Assembly: GCF_016938855.1 (NCBI RefSeq)
Contig: NZ_JAFHAP010000010.1
Location: 62,001-126,000 of the forward strand
DNA: 64,000 nt
Direction: 5' to 3'
DNA from: Polycladomyces zharkentensis
Lineage (GTDB): Bacteria > Bacillota > Bacilli > Thermoactinomycetales > JIR-001
Of this stretch, positions 19,534-29,688 are shown piece after piece. Position numbers and translations under genes: made by a program. Within the stretch, counting starts at the first letter, position 1, and every line of letters begins with the position of its first letter. The notes under the pieces are model-generated. The model was given only the letters and a program-made list of their open reading frames with translations, was not told the origin of the DNA and searched no databases.

Positions 19534-21012
19534 TCAAAACAAAGGCGACTTTCCCTTTCTGTTCGTGAGTAAAGAGAGATACCGTTCCATCACGCGGCAG
19601 AGTGTGGTAAGACCTCGTTCCAAATCGGCCTCCGTTGTCGGTGAAAAACTGATACGCAAATGCCGCCACTGAATCTGATTGGGATCACACGCAGACCCCG
19701 GCAAAAACCGAATGCCGGCTTTTTCTGCCTCCGCCAGCAGTTCGTTGGCATTGGCTCCTTCAGGCAATGACACCCATACGTTAAAACCGCCTTGGGGAAT
19801 CTTCCAAGTTACATTGTCGGGTGCATGCCGTTTCAACAGGCGAAGCGTCAGGTCCCGTCTTTTGCGCAACGTTTCCCGAAGGCGTCGCAGGCTTTCCCGG
19901 ATCGATCCGTTTTCAAACAAGGGAAGGATCACTTTCTGATTGAGCAGGGGATTCCCCAGGTCCGCATTGGTCTTGGCCGCCACCAATCGTTCCAATACCG
20001 GGCCGGTCGCGATTAAAAAACCGATCCTGCATCCAGGGGACAAGATTTTGCCCAGCCCTTTGATATAAATGACATTGCCCGTCTCATCCATCGATTTCAG
20101 ATGCGGCGGAGGCGGTTCATCAAAATGGATTTCGCTCCATGGATCGTCCTCCAGTACCAGGCAATTGACTTCAGACGCGATGGCGATCAATTCCCGCCGC
20201 CGCTTGATGCTCATCACCGAACCCGTCGGATTGTGAAAGGTGGGGATCGTGTAAATCAGTTTGGGTGTGTATCGGTCCAGCAGATTGATTAACTCATCAA
20301 TCCGCATCCCATGTTCGTCCACCGGTACGGACAGCACGGTGGCGCCGCGGCTTCGGAAGGCATCGATGGCGGCCGTGTAAGTGGGTTCTTCGGTGACAAC
20401 CACGTCCTGCGGGCCCACAAAACTCCGCGCCACCAGATCGATGGCCTGTTGCGACCCGTTGGTCACCAAAATTTCATGAGCGGAGACCGTGATCCGTTCC
20501 CCGCTGATGTACCGTGCCAAAGCCTGACGCAACGCGAAATCTCCCTGAATCTCGCCGTATTGCACCAATACGTCCGGTTCCTCCCGGATCAAGCGTCGAA
20601 TGCTGTCTGCCAATGCCTGCGTGGGCAACAGGGAAGGATGTACGACCGATTGGGCAAAATCGATGGAGACTTCACTCTTCTGATACTGCCAGTATTGTGA
20701 GCGATACAAATAGTCCACGACAGGAAACGTTTTCTCTCGTTCTTTCCTCTGATCGGTATTCGCATGTTCTTCATAGACAAACGTTCCTTTGCCTTGGACT
20801 CGGGTGATCAATCCTTCCGCCTCCAACAAATCCAGGGCATGAACCACCGTAACCGGACTTACCTTCAACATCCTGGCCAACTGGCGAACGGAAGGCAACT
20901 TGGCTCCCCGCTCGAGATGGCCGGACAAAATCCGATCGGCAATGGCTTGGTGAATTTGCTGGGCGAGCGGCACTTTGGATTGACGGTTGATGACGAGTTT
21001 CATCGCATCCAC
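19534..21012 (-). CDS. MocR/PdxR-type GntR regulator with aminotransferase domain
   Basis: Transcription factor fusing a GntR winged helix (about 8-80) to an aminotransferase class I-like domain (about 115-480) that senses PLP. The PLP lysine is K322 in KGLGKILSPG. 492 residues. Divergent orientation from pdxS, with two direct repeats in between, is the arrangement known for PdxR controlling vitamin B6 synthesis, so that is my proposed role. Start ATG at 21012; an alternative M4 changes nothing of substance. Confidence 0.88.
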   Translation of the reverse strand: MDAMKLVINRQSKVPLAQQIHQAIADRILSGHLERGAKLPSVRQLARMLKVSPVTVVHALDLLEAEGLITRVQGKGTFVYEEHANTDQRKEREKTFPVVDYLYRSQYWQYQKSEVSIDFAQSVVHPSLLPTQALADSIRRLIREEPDVLVQYGEIQGDFALRQALARYISGERITVSAHEILVTNGSQQAIDLVARSFVGPQDVVVTEEPTYTAAIDAFRSRGATVLSVPVDEHGMRIDELINLLDRYTPKLIYTIPTFHNPTGSVMSIKRRRELIAIASEVNCLVLEDDPWSEIHFDEPPPPHLKSMDETGNVIYIKGLGKILSPGCRIGFLIATGPVLERLVAAKTNADLGNPLLNQKVILPLFENGSIRESLRRLRETLRKRRDLTLRLLKRHAPDNVTWKIPQGGFNVWVSLPEGANANELLAEAEKAGIRFLPGSACDPNQIQWRHLRISFSPTTEADLERGLTTLCRVMERYLSLLTNRKGKSPLF

Positions 21013-21016
21013 TCCA

Positions 21017-21063
21017 ACTGTTACAATCTGATATTGACTGTTACATATGATGATACATAAAAT
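21017..21063 (+). promoter_or_regulatory. pdxS promoter with PdxR-type direct-repeat operator
   Basis: ACTGTTACA occurs twice, at 21017-21025 and 21037-21045, exactly 20 bases apart (two helical turns), the spacing typical of MocR operators. The second copy overlaps the -35 box TTGACT (21034-21039); TAAAAT (21058-21063) follows after 18 bases. Control of both divergent genes is likely. Confidence 0.72.
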
Positions 21064-21101
21064 TCAGCCGAAAGTGGAGAAAAAAAGGGGGAACCATCAT
21101 C

Positions 21102-21992
21102 ATGAGTCAACATCAAACCGGTACGGACCGTGTCAAACGCGGCATGGCCGAAATGCAAAAAGGCGGCGTCATCATGGATGTCGTCAATGCCGAACAGGCC
21201 AAAATCGCGGAAGCCGCCGGCGCGGTGGCCGTCATGGCGCTGGAGCGCGTCCCGGCAGATATTCGGGCCGCGGGCGGCGTGGCGCGGATGGCGGACCCGA
21301 CCGTCATCGAAGAAGTGATGAACGCGGTGAGCATTCCGGTCATGGCCAAAGCGCGCATCGGACACTTCGTGGAGGCACGTCTGTTGGAAGCGTTGGGCGT
21401 GGACTACATCGACGAGAGTGAAGTGCTCACGCCGGCCGACGATCGTTTTCACATCGACAAAACCCAATTTACCGTGCCATTCGTCTGCGGAGCGCGGGAT
21501 TTGGGCGAAGCGCTGCGCCGGATCGGTGAAGGTGCTTCGATGATCCGGACCAAAGGGGAACCCGGCACCGGCAATATTGTCGAAGCCGTCCGTCATATGC
21601 GGATGATGCAGAGCCAGATCCGCAAGGTGCAATCGATGTCCCGCGATGAGCTGATGGCGGAAGCCAAACAGCTGGGGGCGCCGTATGAGCTGTTGCTGCA
21701 AGTGCACGAAACCGGGCGCCTGCCGGTCGTCAACTTCGCGGCGGGTGGTGTGGCAACACCGGCGGACGCGGCGTTGATGATGCACTTGGGTGCAGACGGC
21801 GTCTTTGTCGGATCGGGGATTTTCAAATCGGAGAATCCGGAAAAATATGCGCGTGCGATCGTGGAAGCGACGACGCACTACGAAGATTTCGAGCTGATCG
21901 CCCATCTGTCCAAAGGATTGGGCGGCGCGATGCCGGGGATCGAGATCGACCGTTTGGAACCGGCGGCCCGGATGCAGGATCGGGGATGGTAA
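21102..21992 (+). CDS. pdxS: Pyridoxal 5'-phosphate synthase, PdxS subunit
   Basis: Makes PLP from ribose 5-phosphate, glyceraldehyde 3-phosphate and ammonia. 296 residues; catalytic lysines K83 (MAKARIGH) and K151 ([10 protein letters not shown]) are present, together with D26. Normally paired with the glutaminase PdxT that supplies ammonia, but pdxT does not follow: a terminator comes six bases after the stop. PdxT must be elsewhere or free ammonia is used. Confidence 0.97.
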   Translation: MSQHQTGTDRVKRGMAEMQKGGVIMDVVNAEQAKIAEAAGAVAVMALERVPADIRAAGGVARMADPTVIEEVMNAVSIPVMAKARIGHFVEARLLEALGVDYIDESEVLTPADDRFHIDKTQFTVPFVCGARDLGEALRRIGEGASMIRTKGEPGTGNIVEAVRHMRMMQSQIRKVQSMSRDELMAEAKQLGAPYELLLQVHETGRLPVVNFAAGGVATPADAALMMHLGADGVFVGSGIFKSENPEKYARAIVEATTHYEDFELIAHLSKGLGGAMPGIEIDRLEPAARMQDRGW

Positions 21993-21997
21993 AAAGC

Positions 21998-22030
21998 AAA
22001 GGCCCGTTTCCCTTGTGGAAACGGGCCTTT
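21998..22030. terminator. Bidirectional terminator between pdxS and the Sco1 gene
   Basis: A perfect 14-bp stem (21998-22011 with 22017-22030) with a five-base loop. The flanks are richer in T on the reverse strand, so it should serve the convergent Sco1 gene as well. Confidence 0.88.
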
Positions 22031-22038
22031 GTCATCCA

Positions 22039-22686
22039 TTATTTCTGAAGTTGCCGAATGTCATTGACGATGGTTTTCTCGTCCGGGCGGAGACCGTCAT
22101 AGATTTTCATCACCTTGCCATCAGGGCCGATCAGATAGAAACGGGCCGTATGGCTGACCATCACCATGCCGTTGGTTTCAGACTTCATCAGTTCCTGTTT
22201 GAACGCCGATTGGGCGAATTTGCGGATCTCGTCATCCGTGTAGCCGGTCAGAAAATGCCAGTTGTCCAACTCGGCCCCGTGTTCCTTTGCAAATGCGCGC
22301 AGCTTTTCCGGTTTGTCGTACGACGGATCGACACTGAACGAAACGATGTCCGCCTTCAATCCCGCTTGATCCAGCGCCTTTTGAATGCGCGCCATATTGG
22401 AAGTCATCGGTGGACAAATATCCGGACATCGCGTGAAAATCAAGTTGGCCAACCACACTTTTCCTTTCAGCTGCGACAAACCGAAAGCTTGTCCGTTCTG
22501 GTCCGTATACCGGAATTCCGGCACCCGCCAGTTCAGTTGGGATACATCATTGGACTGGTTGTTGGTACGGGCACTTGGGGTCGACGGAGACGGCTCCACA
22601 GGCGCCGCCTGGCCGCATGCCGTCATTACAAGGCACAGCAGAAAAACGGCGATCCCCCAACACCCTTTTCGTCTGTTCACCGACAT
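22039..22686 (-). CDS. SCO1/SenC family copper chaperone lipoprotein
   Basis: Extracytoplasmic thioredoxin-fold protein that delivers copper to the CuA site of cytochrome oxidase. Lipobox LVMTAC places the lipid-modified cysteine at residue 24; the copper ligands are C87 and C91 (CPDIC) and H179 (SHTARFYL). 215 residues. Downstream neighbour of a YtkA-like lipoprotein gene (24-base gap), a frequent pairing. YpmQ of B. subtilis is of this type. Confidence 0.93.
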   Translation of the reverse strand: MSVNRRKGCWGIAVFLLCLVMTACGQAAPVEPSPSTPSARTNNQSNDVSQLNWRVPEFRYTDQNGQAFGLSQLKGKVWLANLIFTRCPDICPPMTSNMARIQKALDQAGLKADIVSFSVDPSYDKPEKLRAFAKEHGAELDNWHFLTGYTDDEIRKFAQSAFKQELMKSETNGMVMVSHTARFYLIGPDGKVMKIYDGLRPDEKTIVNDIRQLQK

Positions 22687-22710
22687 GAATTACACCCGCC
22701 TTTCGACGCG

Positions 22711-23151
22711 TCACTGCCGTACTTCCAACTTTTGTGCATTCATGACGTGACTCCCGTTGGCCGTCACATGATACATCACCTGATACGCTCCCGGTTGCTC
22801 CAAACGAACGGCGGCCGTATAGACACCGTTTCCGGTCCGCTTGGTCCCGATCATACGGTGAGGCGACCCGGGACGCGACGCATTCCACACTTCCACCTGC
22901 ACCCGATCCGCATCGTTTACCGGCTGTTTGTCCACTGTCACCAGTACGTGAATGCGGATGGACTCACCGGTTTTGGGTGTGGCAGGTGAAAATGAAAGGG
23001 ACACTTCCGGCATGGAAAGTGAAACGGTTGTCTTCTTTTTCGAAGCCGACTCCCGGGGATGTCGATGTTCATCCGCCCCGGTGCAACCGCCCAGAATCAC
23101 CCACACACTCAACAGCAGGACGGTCAACGCGATTCCGCCCATTTTCCTCAT
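22711..23151 (-). CDS. YtkA/FixH-like lipoprotein
   Basis: 146-residue exported protein with lipobox ILGGC (C23) and an immunoglobulin-like YtkA domain (about 45-145: VSLSFSPATPKTGESIRIHV through GAYQVMYHVTANG). Family members are found next to copper and cytochrome-oxidase genes; the His/Met-containing surface could bind copper, but that is inference. Ribosome site GGGAGTG precedes the ATG. Confidence 0.82.
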   Translation of the reverse strand: MRKMGGIALTVLLLSVWVILGGCTGADEHRHPRESASKKKTTVSLSMPEVSLSFSPATPKTGESIRIHVLVTVDKQPVNDADRVQVEVWNASRPGSPHRMIGTKRTGNGVYTAAVRLEQPGAYQVMYHVTANGSHVMNAQKLEVRQ

Positions 23152-23292
23152 ACGTTCACACTCCCAAATTGACCATACAACAGTTTAACCATACCATATT
23201 TTCCCCTTTTGCAAAAATGGTGAGAATGTGAACGGTCATGAAAAAAACCCCTTTCAAGGCCTGTTGACAAAATCCTGCCGGTTCCCATTCTC

Positions 23293-23544
23293 TTGATCTC
23301 ACCCTGGCATCAGCCTGTGTCGCTCGACCGGAAAATCCGACCTGCTTCCAAATCGCAAGGGTTTCAAGCGGGGACTCTTCCATTGGCTGGACATGTTCAC
23401 GGTCACTTTTTTACGAACATTCCCGCGGAGGAAAGACCGGCACTTTACCGACACATCGCGGAACGCCTGCAAAACGACCTTTGGGTTGACGGCCAATGGA
23501 TCGCCGATTACAAACGGTTACAAGTCGTCGCAATCAAAGCGTGA
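23293..23544 (+). pseudogene. Possible C-terminal remnant of a methyltransferase-like gene
   Basis: In a 600-base stretch without an intact gene, the end of this frame reads like protein: NIPAEERPALYRHIAERL, then WIADYKRLQVVAIKA and stop. WTADYxRLxxxAxK-like endings occur in class I SAM-dependent methyltransferases, so a decayed member is possible. No ribosome site, and the first 30 codons look random. Weak call. Confidence 0.3.
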
Positions 23545-23659
23545 CGAGTGGGACGGTTCGGGTATACCGGTTGAATCCGGTTTGTACCCGACAGCCAATC
23601 AGGAGTGTATAGGCTACAATTGCCTGCTGCTGGCCAGCGAAGCCACTGAAAGAGGGTGG

Positions 23660-23708
23660 CCGTTTTCCCGCCCGGAACCTTTAAAGTCAAGAGCGGGAGG
23701 GAAAACGG
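23660..23708. repeat. Imperfect inverted repeat downstream of the nickel permease gene
   Basis: Arms 23660-23674 and 23693-23708 pair over about 15 bp with one internal mismatch (CCGTTTTCCC against GGGAAAACGG at the base). There is no T-run, so a role as 3' stabiliser or terminator for the urease operon is uncertain. Confidence 0.45.
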
Positions 23709-23753
23709 TACACCCGGAACCGTGAAGCGACAGACAGAGGCGGCGGTGTGGTC

Positions 23754-24386
23754 TCAGATCCACATCCGCCACAATCCTTCCGATACGGCTGTACTGTACA
23801 TGTAATAAAGACCGTAGACGGTGCTCAATACCGCCGCCGCCTGGGTCAACACGCCATGAATCATCCGATTGCGGGACGTCATGACAAAGGGGATGCCGAT
23901 ACATGTGGAAAAGGTAAACATCCCCACCACGGTTCCCATGCCGAAGATCAGGATATACAGTGCTCCTTCCACGACCGTTTTCACGGTGGTCATCGTCAGC
24001 AACACCATCGCCGCACTCCCGGAAAGCCCATGAACAAACCCGACCAACAGCGATTTTTCATAAGATGCTCGCGGGGTATGAACGGGCCGGTATGAACGCA
24101 TACCGGACCATCCCAGGTAAACCAGCATGATCCCCACCACAAACTCCAGCGACAATGCCCATTTTTCGGAAATCTGACCTTTTAACACAAGCAAGATCAT
24201 CCCGACCAGGAACAAGGTTGCCGTGTGCCCGATCCCCCAGCAGATCCCTGCCAACGAGGAACGGTACCACCTATTGCTCCGACTCGCGATCGTGGTGACC
24301 GCCACGACATGATCCGGCTCGAATGCATGCTTGATTCCCATCAAAAACCCCAAAAACAATGTGGACCATAACCCATGTGCCATCAT
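23754..24386 (-). CDS. ureH: Nickel permease, UreH type
   Basis: Membrane protein expected to import nickel for urease. About 210 residues with six or so helices; the nickel-transporter signature HAFEPDHV (H20, D25, H26) is present, a variant of the HX4DH motif of NiCoT carriers, and a second His-containing helix FVHGLSGSAA follows. Last gene of the urease operon, 17 bases after ureD, as in thermophilic Bacillus urease clusters. Start chosen at the double ATG (24386/24383). Confidence 0.88.
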   Translation of the reverse strand: MMAHGLWSTLFLGFLMGIKHAFEPDHVVAVTTIASRSNRWYRSSLAGICWGIGHTATLFLVGMILLVLKGQISEKWALSLEFVVGIMLVYLGWSGMRSYRPVHTPRASYEKSLLVGFVHGLSGSAAMVLLTMTTVKTVVEGALYILIFGMGTVVGMFTFSTCIGIPFVMTSRNRMIHGVLTQAAAVLSTVYGLYYMYSTAVSEGLWRMWI

Positions 24387-24402
24387 ACCACAATCCCTTT
24401 TT

Positions 24403-25221
24403 TCAATATTTGCGCAAAAACACCGTTGTTGCGCCCCACCTGTTCTCCCGCAGGATGCCGCGGCAGAGATCGAAAATCGATTCCACATCCTGCGTGCGTT
24501 GGGCCAATACACGGAGAGCCAACCCCGGAACCATCAGCAGGGACAACCCGATTTTCACTTCGGAGAACGGCTCAAGCAGTCGATGAATGCGATCGATAAA
24601 ACTGTCGTCGATTCCTTCCTGAATGACAACCAACGAACCAAGGTGCGTAAACCCCTCCATATACCCTAGGCCCGGCATATCCCGATCCGGTTCCAACTTC
24701 ACATGATCAAACAAGACAAGCTGATCCTCCATGTACACGTCCATCCGGGATTGCAGCAAATCATAGCGAAACCGGGAACCGTCCGGAGCCCAGCCGGGTG
24801 TTAACACCTCAGTACAAACCAACGATGCCCCCGGCTCCATCCGTACGATGGTCCGCTGCGCGAAACGCGCATGCGGATACGCGATGACAGGGTCCGGAAC
24901 ATACTCCAGGAAACTTCCTTTCTTCAGATTCAACTCTGTTTCCTGCAAAACCGGCCGCCGAGGGGTTTTGTAAACTTTGGTGGAAGATTGCGTCGTGAGA
25001 AGCACTTCCGCTCCCGCTTCCAGAAAGACCTCCATCCGGTAGGAATCGCCGCCCAGATATCCGCCTCCGGGATTCATGAGATAGACGCACGCTTGACCGG
25101 TTTCGTCCAGATAGACCGGTTTCGTGATTTTGAGCGCCCCTTCAAAGTAGGCATCCCTCAACACACTTCTCTCTCCCTTTTGGGAAAATACCGCCCGCAA
25201 ATAACCCGTCCAGCTTCCCAT
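24403..25221 (-). CDS. ureD: Urease accessory protein UreD
   Basis: Scaffold protein of the UreDFG complex that loads nickel into apo-urease. 272 residues from the ATG at 25221; typical motifs include LMNPGGGYLGGDSY and LLTTQSSTKVYK. The start lies next to the ureG stop codon. An upstream frame to 25275 overlaps ureG and is not needed. Confidence 0.93.
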   Translation of the reverse strand: MGSWTGYLRAVFSQKGERSVLRDAYFEGALKITKPVYLDETGQACVYLMNPGGGYLGGDSYRMEVFLEAGAEVLLTTQSSTKVYKTPRRPVLQETELNLKKGSFLEYVPDPVIAYPHARFAQRTIVRMEPGASLVCTEVLTPGWAPDGSRFRYDLLQSRMDVYMEDQLVLFDHVKLEPDRDMPGLGYMEGFTHLGSLVVIQEGIDDSFIDRIHRLLEPFSEVKIGLSLLMVPGLALRVLAQRTQDVESIFDLCRGILRENRWGATTVFLRKY

Positions 25222-25222
25222 C

Positions 25223-25834
25223 TCAATCCATTCCCGCCAAAAGCGCGTTCTTCTTGATCCAATCGACCACTTCATCCAAACCGATATCTTCTTTCAAATT
25301 GGTGAATATGAACGGTTTGTCGCCGCGGGCTACCCGGGTATCTGCCGCCATTACCTCGAGACGGGCACCTACATGGGGAGCCAGGTCGATCTTGTTGATG
25401 ATGAACAAATCGGATTTGATCATTCCCTGTCCGCCTTTGCGCGGGATTTTCTCTCCCTGGGCCACATCGATGATATAAATGGAGAAATGGACCAGCTCGG
25501 GGCTGAAAGTGGCCGCCAGATTGTCTCCCCCACTCTCCACAAAAATCAAATCCAGGTCCGGGTGTCTGGACATCAATTCATCAATCGCCGCAAAATTCAT
25601 CGAGGCGTCTTCGCGTATGGCAGTATGCGGACATCCGCCCGTCTCCACCCCGATGATCCGGTCCGCAGACAGGACGCTGTTTTTGATCAAAAACGCTGCA
25701 TCTTCTTTGGTATAAATATCGTTGGTCACCACGGCGATGCTGTATTCTTCGTGCATATGTCTCGTCAATCGCTCCACCAGCATGGTTTTTCCGGCTCCCA
25801 CCGGACCGCCGATTCCGATGCGGATCGGTTCCAT
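25223..25834 (-). CDS. ureG: Urease accessory GTPase UreG
   Basis: SIMIBI-class GTPase that powers nickel delivery. 203 residues; P-loop GPVGAGKT at 10-17, the metal-binding CPH motif in [13 protein letters not shown], and the NKIDLAP base-recognition motif. Good ribosome site AAAGGAGG. Confidence 0.97.
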   Translation of the reverse strand: MEPIRIGIGGPVGAGKTMLVERLTRHMHEEYSIAVVTNDIYTKEDAAFLIKNSVLSADRIIGVETGGCPHTAIREDASMNFAAIDELMSRHPDLDLIFVESGGDNLAATFSPELVHFSIYIIDVAQGEKIPRKGGQGMIKSDLFIINKIDLAPHVGARLEVMAADTRVARGDKPFIFTNLKEDIGLDEVVDWIKKNALLAGMD

Positions 25835-25854
25835 TCGTTTTCAACCTCCTTTTG

Positions 25855-26556
25855 TCATGACATGAAGAGGCGCACATGCAGGCGTTCGTGCCGCATTTGC
25901 GCAATCTCCAATCCCGGAGAAACGGCTCCGAGATCCTCCGGCTGCAACTGTTGGATCTTTTCCGCCGCTTGGATCAGATGTGGTTGCAGCTCAAGCAGGA
26001 GACGCTGTCCGTCGGTTTGCCCCAACGGAATGCCGCGTACCCCGTTTTGAACCAACGTTGACATGCTCGTATACAAAAAGGACAAGACCCCCTCTTTTTT
26101 CGGGATTTGCAGATGGTGGGCGATGATTGTAAACACCACAGCCGGATGTCCGAATGATTGTTTGGCGAGAATTTTTTCCCGATATGCCATAAGCAGCGGC
26201 AGGGAAAACAGATCGATTCCCAACCGGATCATCCGCTCCCCCATCCGCCGCCCCGCTTCCCGGGATTCCCGCGGCAGATTTTGCGCAGTCATCACCCGAT
26301 CCAACCGCCAAAGCTCCTCAATCCGATCTTGTTCGATCGCTTCATAGGCAAGGCGGCAAGCCAATCCGTCGGCATAAACCAATTGTTTGTCCAAATATGC
26401 CCGCAACCAACAGGCAAACGTTTCCTTGTCTTTCACCCGTCCGTCCTGGATGTACGTTTCCATCCCGAAAGAGTGGGAAAAAGCGCCCGAAGGAAAGTTG
26501 GAATCGCAAAACTGCAATAATGACAACAGACGATTACCCGTGATGGTGGCCGACAT
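25855..26556 (-). CDS. ureF: Urease accessory protein UreF
   Basis: All-helical partner of UreD that acts as checkpoint for UreG GTP hydrolysis. 233 residues; [20 protein letters not shown] near the start is the family hallmark. Its beginning overlaps the end of ureE by 23 bases. Confidence 0.95.
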   Translation of the reverse strand: MSATITGNRLLSLLQFCDSNFPSGAFSHSFGMETYIQDGRVKDKETFACWLRAYLDKQLVYADGLACRLAYEAIEQDRIEELWRLDRVMTAQNLPRESREAGRRMGERMIRLGIDLFSLPLLMAYREKILAKQSFGHPAVVFTIIAHHLQIPKKEGVLSFLYTSMSTLVQNGVRGIPLGQTDGQRLLLELQPHLIQAAEKIQQLQPEDLGAVSPGLEIAQMRHERLHVRLFMS

Positions 26557-26980
26557 GCCGAAACGCCTGCCTTACTTTCCTCTTCTCCCTTTCATACGGG
26601 ATATCCAACTGTTGCAGTAATTCCTCCACCAATCGGTCGTATTGAACCAGCATTACCTCCCCTTCAAATTGGGCCGGCAGGTGGCGATTGCCCAGTTGGT
26701 GCGCGATTTCCCCCATTTGCTTCAGATTGCGGGGGCGGATGACCAGCAAATCATCTTCCAACACACTTACCACGATCGCTTTTCGTTCATCCAGATACAA
26801 AATATCGCCGTCGGTCAATTCTTTCGCTTCCTTCAAACGAATCCCGATTTCCTTGCCGTGGTCCGTGATCACCCGTTGAATGCGTTTGACCAAGTCGTCA
26901 CTTGGCATATATACCGTTTCCACATGCCGATCGCCGATATCGTACTGACTCACATTTCCCACGATTCGCTCGATAATCAA
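26534..26980 (-). CDS. ureE: Urease nickel metallochaperone UreE
   Basis: Carries nickel to the UreDFG complex. I use the TTG start at 26980 (ribosome site GGGGAGAG), which gives 148 residues beginning with the usual IIERIVGNV segment and lies 11 bases after ureC. A short His-rich tail, HVGHHHG, binds metal. The longer frame to 27052 would overlap ureC by 60 bases and begins with unrelated residues. Confidence 0.9.
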   Translation of the reverse strand: MIIERIVGNVSQYDIGDRHVETVYMPSDDLVKRIQRVITDHGKEIGIRLKEAKELTDGDILYLDERKAIVVSVLEDDLLVIRPRNLKQMGEIAHQLGNRHLPAQFEGEVMLVQYDRLVEELLQQLDIPYEREKRKVRQAFRHVGHHHG

Positions 26981-26991
26981 TTCTCTCCCCC

Positions 26992-28704
26992 CTAAAACAA
27001 AAAGTAACGCTGTGCCATCGGTACCACATCCACCGGATCGCAGGTGATGCACTCACCGTCCACCTTCACTTCATAGGTTTGCGGGTCTACGTCAATTTGC
27101 GGTGTCTCCGAATTGAACACCATGTCTTTCTTGGTCAATTGCCGAGTTCCGCGGACGGGTTTGATCCGTTTTTTCAGGCCCAACTTTTCATGAACGCCCC
27201 GTTCGATCGCCGCTTGCGACAAAAACGTGATCGAGGTGGCATGTTTCGCTTTCCCGAATGACGCAAACATCGGCCGGTACAATACCGGTTGCGGCGTCGG
27301 GATGGAGGCGTTGGGGTCCCCCATCAGACTGTGAACGATCATCCCGCCTTTGATCACCATTTCCGGCTTTACGCCGAAAAATGCCGGGTCCCAAATCACC
27401 AGATCCGCCATTTTCCCCACTTCCACCGAACCGACTTCGTCGGCGATGCCGTGGGTGATGGCCGGATTGATCGTATATTTGGCGATGTAACGTTTCACAC
27501 GGTAATTGTCGCCTATTCCTGTGTCTTGGGGCAGCTTTCCTCTCTGTTTTTTCATCTTGTCCGCCGTTTGCCAGGTACGGGTGATCACCTCCCCGACACG
27601 TCCCATGGCTTGGGAATCGGAGCTAATCATGCTGAATACGCCCAGATCGTGCAGGATATCTTCGGCCGCAATCGTCTCCTTGCGGATGCGCGAATCGGCA
27701 AAGGCGATATCCTCCGGGACATCAGGGTCGAGATGATGGCACACCATCAACATGTCGAGATGCTCGTCCAGCGTATTTTTTGTAAACGGCCGGGTCGGAT
27801 TGGTGGACGACGGCAAGATATGGGGATAACCGGCCACTTTGATGATATCGGGAGCATGTCCGCCTCCCGTCCCTTCGGTGTGGTAGGTGTGAATGACCCG
27901 GCCATCGATGGCCGCCAACGTATCCTCCACAAATCCTCCCTCATTCAACGTATCCGTGTGAATAGCCACCTGCACGTCGAACCGATCAGCCACCCTTAGA
28001 CAATGATCGATGGCTGAGGCAGTCGTTCCCCAATCTTCATGGAGTTTGAGGCCGACCGCTCCGGCGAGGATCTGCTCCACCAACGGCTCCTCCGCCGATG
28101 CGTTGCCTTTCCCCAGAAATCCCAGATTCACCGGGAAAGCTTCTGCCGCCTCCAACATCCGATGAAGGTTCCACGCACCCGGAGTGCATGTGGTCGCATT
28201 GGTTCCCGTGGCAGGGCCGGTCCCTCCCCCAATCATCGTTGTCACGCCTGAGGCGAGCGCCGTTTCGATCTGCTGGGGACAGATATAATGGATATGGGTA
28301 TCCACCCCACCCGCCGTCACAATCATCCCCTCGGCGGCAATAATCTCTGTCGTTGCCCCGATGATGATGTCCACTCCATCCATCAACAGGGGGTTTCCAC
28401 TTTTGCCGATCCCCGCAATCCGCCCGTCACGAATCCCGATATCCGCTTTATAGATGCCGGTGTAATCGACAATCACCGCATTGGTGATGACGACATCCAT
28501 CGCCCCGTCAGTACGGGTGATGAACGGATGCTGTCCCATCCCGTCGCGAATCACCTTGCCTCCGCCGAATTTGACTTCATCGCCATAGATGGTATGATCT
28601 TTTTCAATTTCGATAAACAAATCCGTATCAGCCAAACGGATGGCATCCCCGACAGTCGGGCCGAACATGTCCGCATACTGCTTTCTCGACATCCGCAAAC
28701 TCAT
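26992..28704 (-). CDS. ureC: Urease alpha subunit
   Basis: Catalytic subunit hydrolysing urea to ammonia and carbamate. 570 residues. All nickel-site residues are visible: H137 and H139 (DTHIHY), carbamylated K220 ([10 protein letters not shown]), H249, H275, and the mobile-flap C322-H323 (VCHHLD). Start overlaps the ureB stop by 4 bases. Confidence 0.98.
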   Translation of the reverse strand: MSLRMSRKQYADMFGPTVGDAIRLADTDLFIEIEKDHTIYGDEVKFGGGKVIRDGMGQHPFITRTDGAMDVVITNAVIVDYTGIYKADIGIRDGRIAGIGKSGNPLLMDGVDIIIGATTEIIAAEGMIVTAGGVDTHIHYICPQQIETALASGVTTMIGGGTGPATGTNATTCTPGAWNLHRMLEAAEAFPVNLGFLGKGNASAEEPLVEQILAGAVGLKLHEDWGTTASAIDHCLRVADRFDVQVAIHTDTLNEGGFVEDTLAAIDGRVIHTYHTEGTGGGHAPDIIKVAGYPHILPSSTNPTRPFTKNTLDEHLDMLMVCHHLDPDVPEDIAFADSRIRKETIAAEDILHDLGVFSMISSDSQAMGRVGEVITRTWQTADKMKKQRGKLPQDTGIGDNYRVKRYIAKYTINPAITHGIADEVGSVEVGKMADLVIWDPAFFGVKPEMVIKGGMIVHSLMGDPNASIPTPQPVLYRPMFASFGKAKHATSITFLSQAAIERGVHEKLGLKKRIKPVRGTRQLTKKDMVFNSETPQIDVDPQTYEVKVDGECITCDPVDVVPMAQRYFLF

Positions 28705-29081
28705 CGTTGGATTTTCCTTTCCATATTGGAGTGTGCCTGAATGTCTTGACCGGACAAGACCCGGCGCTTCAACTTGTCGAGCGGTCCGTTGGTTCGGTTG
28801 TTCAAACCGTACACTTCCCGTGTACCGGAAAACGGGACCAGCTCCACTTCTTTGGCGTCACCGGGTTCAAAACGGACCGCTGTCCCCGCCGGAATGTTGA
28901 GATGCATGCCGAACGTCAGCGCACGGTCAAATTCCAGTGCATGATTCACTTCGTAGAAATGAAAATGGGAACCGACCTGTACAGGACGGTCTCCTCTGTT
29001 GAGCACAGAAATTTTTACCGTTGGTTTCCCCTGATTGCAGATGATGTCATCCTTTTTCAGCAGCAGTTCACCTGGAATCAA
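28701..29081 (-). CDS. ureB: Urease beta subunit
   Basis: Structural subunit, 126 residues, with the conserved [11 protein letters not shown] and [14 protein letters not shown] segments. TTG start at 29081, preceded by AAAGGTGG. It is separated from ureA by 168 bases, unusually far for a urease operon; the spacer has no convincing gene. Confidence 0.96.
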   Translation of the reverse strand: MIPGELLLKKDDIICNQGKPTVKISVLNRGDRPVQVGSHFHFYEVNHALEFDRALTFGMHLNIPAGTAVRFEPGDAKEVELVPFSGTREVYGLNNRTNGPLDKLKRRVLSGQDIQAHSNMERKIQR

Positions 29082-29249
29082 AGCACGGTCACCACCTTTT
29101 GTATCCTCTGATCATTCCGCTTTATCAGAACATGTATGATCCGTCATGCATGTAACCACTGTTTCGAATCGATCTCAGTCTGGATCAGTCGCCCGCTTGA
29201 AATAAACGTTGCCCGTGTTGAAATGACCATGGAAATGACCATACACCAC

Positions 29250-29552
29250 CTACCGAATCGGTTCATGTACGGTTACCAGTTTTGTTCCGTCGGGAAACGT
29301 GGCCTCCACCTGAATTTCCCGAATCATTTCGGGGACGCCCTCCATCACGTCTTCCCGCGTCAAAATTTTCGCCCCCACGCTCATCAACTCCGCCACTGAT
29401 TTCCCATCCCGTGCACCTTCCATGATCTCGTATGTAATCAGTGCGACCGCCTCCGGATAATTCAATTTCAATCCACGTTCTTTTCGTCTTCTCGCCAAGT
29501 CGGCTGCAACCACGATCAACAATTTTTCCTGTTCACGTGATGTCAGCTTCAT
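29250..29552 (-). CDS. ureA: Urease gamma subunit
   Basis: 100-residue structural subunit ([13 protein letters not shown] at the start, [18 protein letters not shown] near the end). Start at 29552 with a GGAGG ribosome site; first gene of ureABCEFGD-ureH. Confidence 0.97.
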   Translation of the reverse strand: MKLTSREQEKLLIVVAADLARRRKERGLKLNYPEAVALITYEIMEGARDGKSVAELMSVGAKILTREDVMEGVPEMIREIQVEATFPDGTKLVTVHEPIR

Positions 29553-29624
29553 CCATCGGTCCTCCTTCACAAAATGACTCCTTCCCAAAAAAGGAGGAGA
29601 TCATCATGCTTCTCTTTGCATTCT

Positions 29625-29641
29625 TGTAAACAAAACTGACA
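29625..29641. promoter_or_regulatory. GlnR/TnrA binding site between ureA and the urea symporter gene
   Basis: TGTAA, seven bases, TGACA: a full match to the nitrogen-control box TGTNAN7TNACA. It lies 73 bases before the ureA start on one side and 48 bases before the symporter start on the other. In Bacillus, TnrA activates and GlnR represses urease through such sites. Paired -10 elements on either side are weak, so the direction of control is not settled. Confidence 0.8.
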
Positions 29642-29688
29642 TATGATAATGTAAATATACCAAATATACCACGAGGAGGGCAACTATA

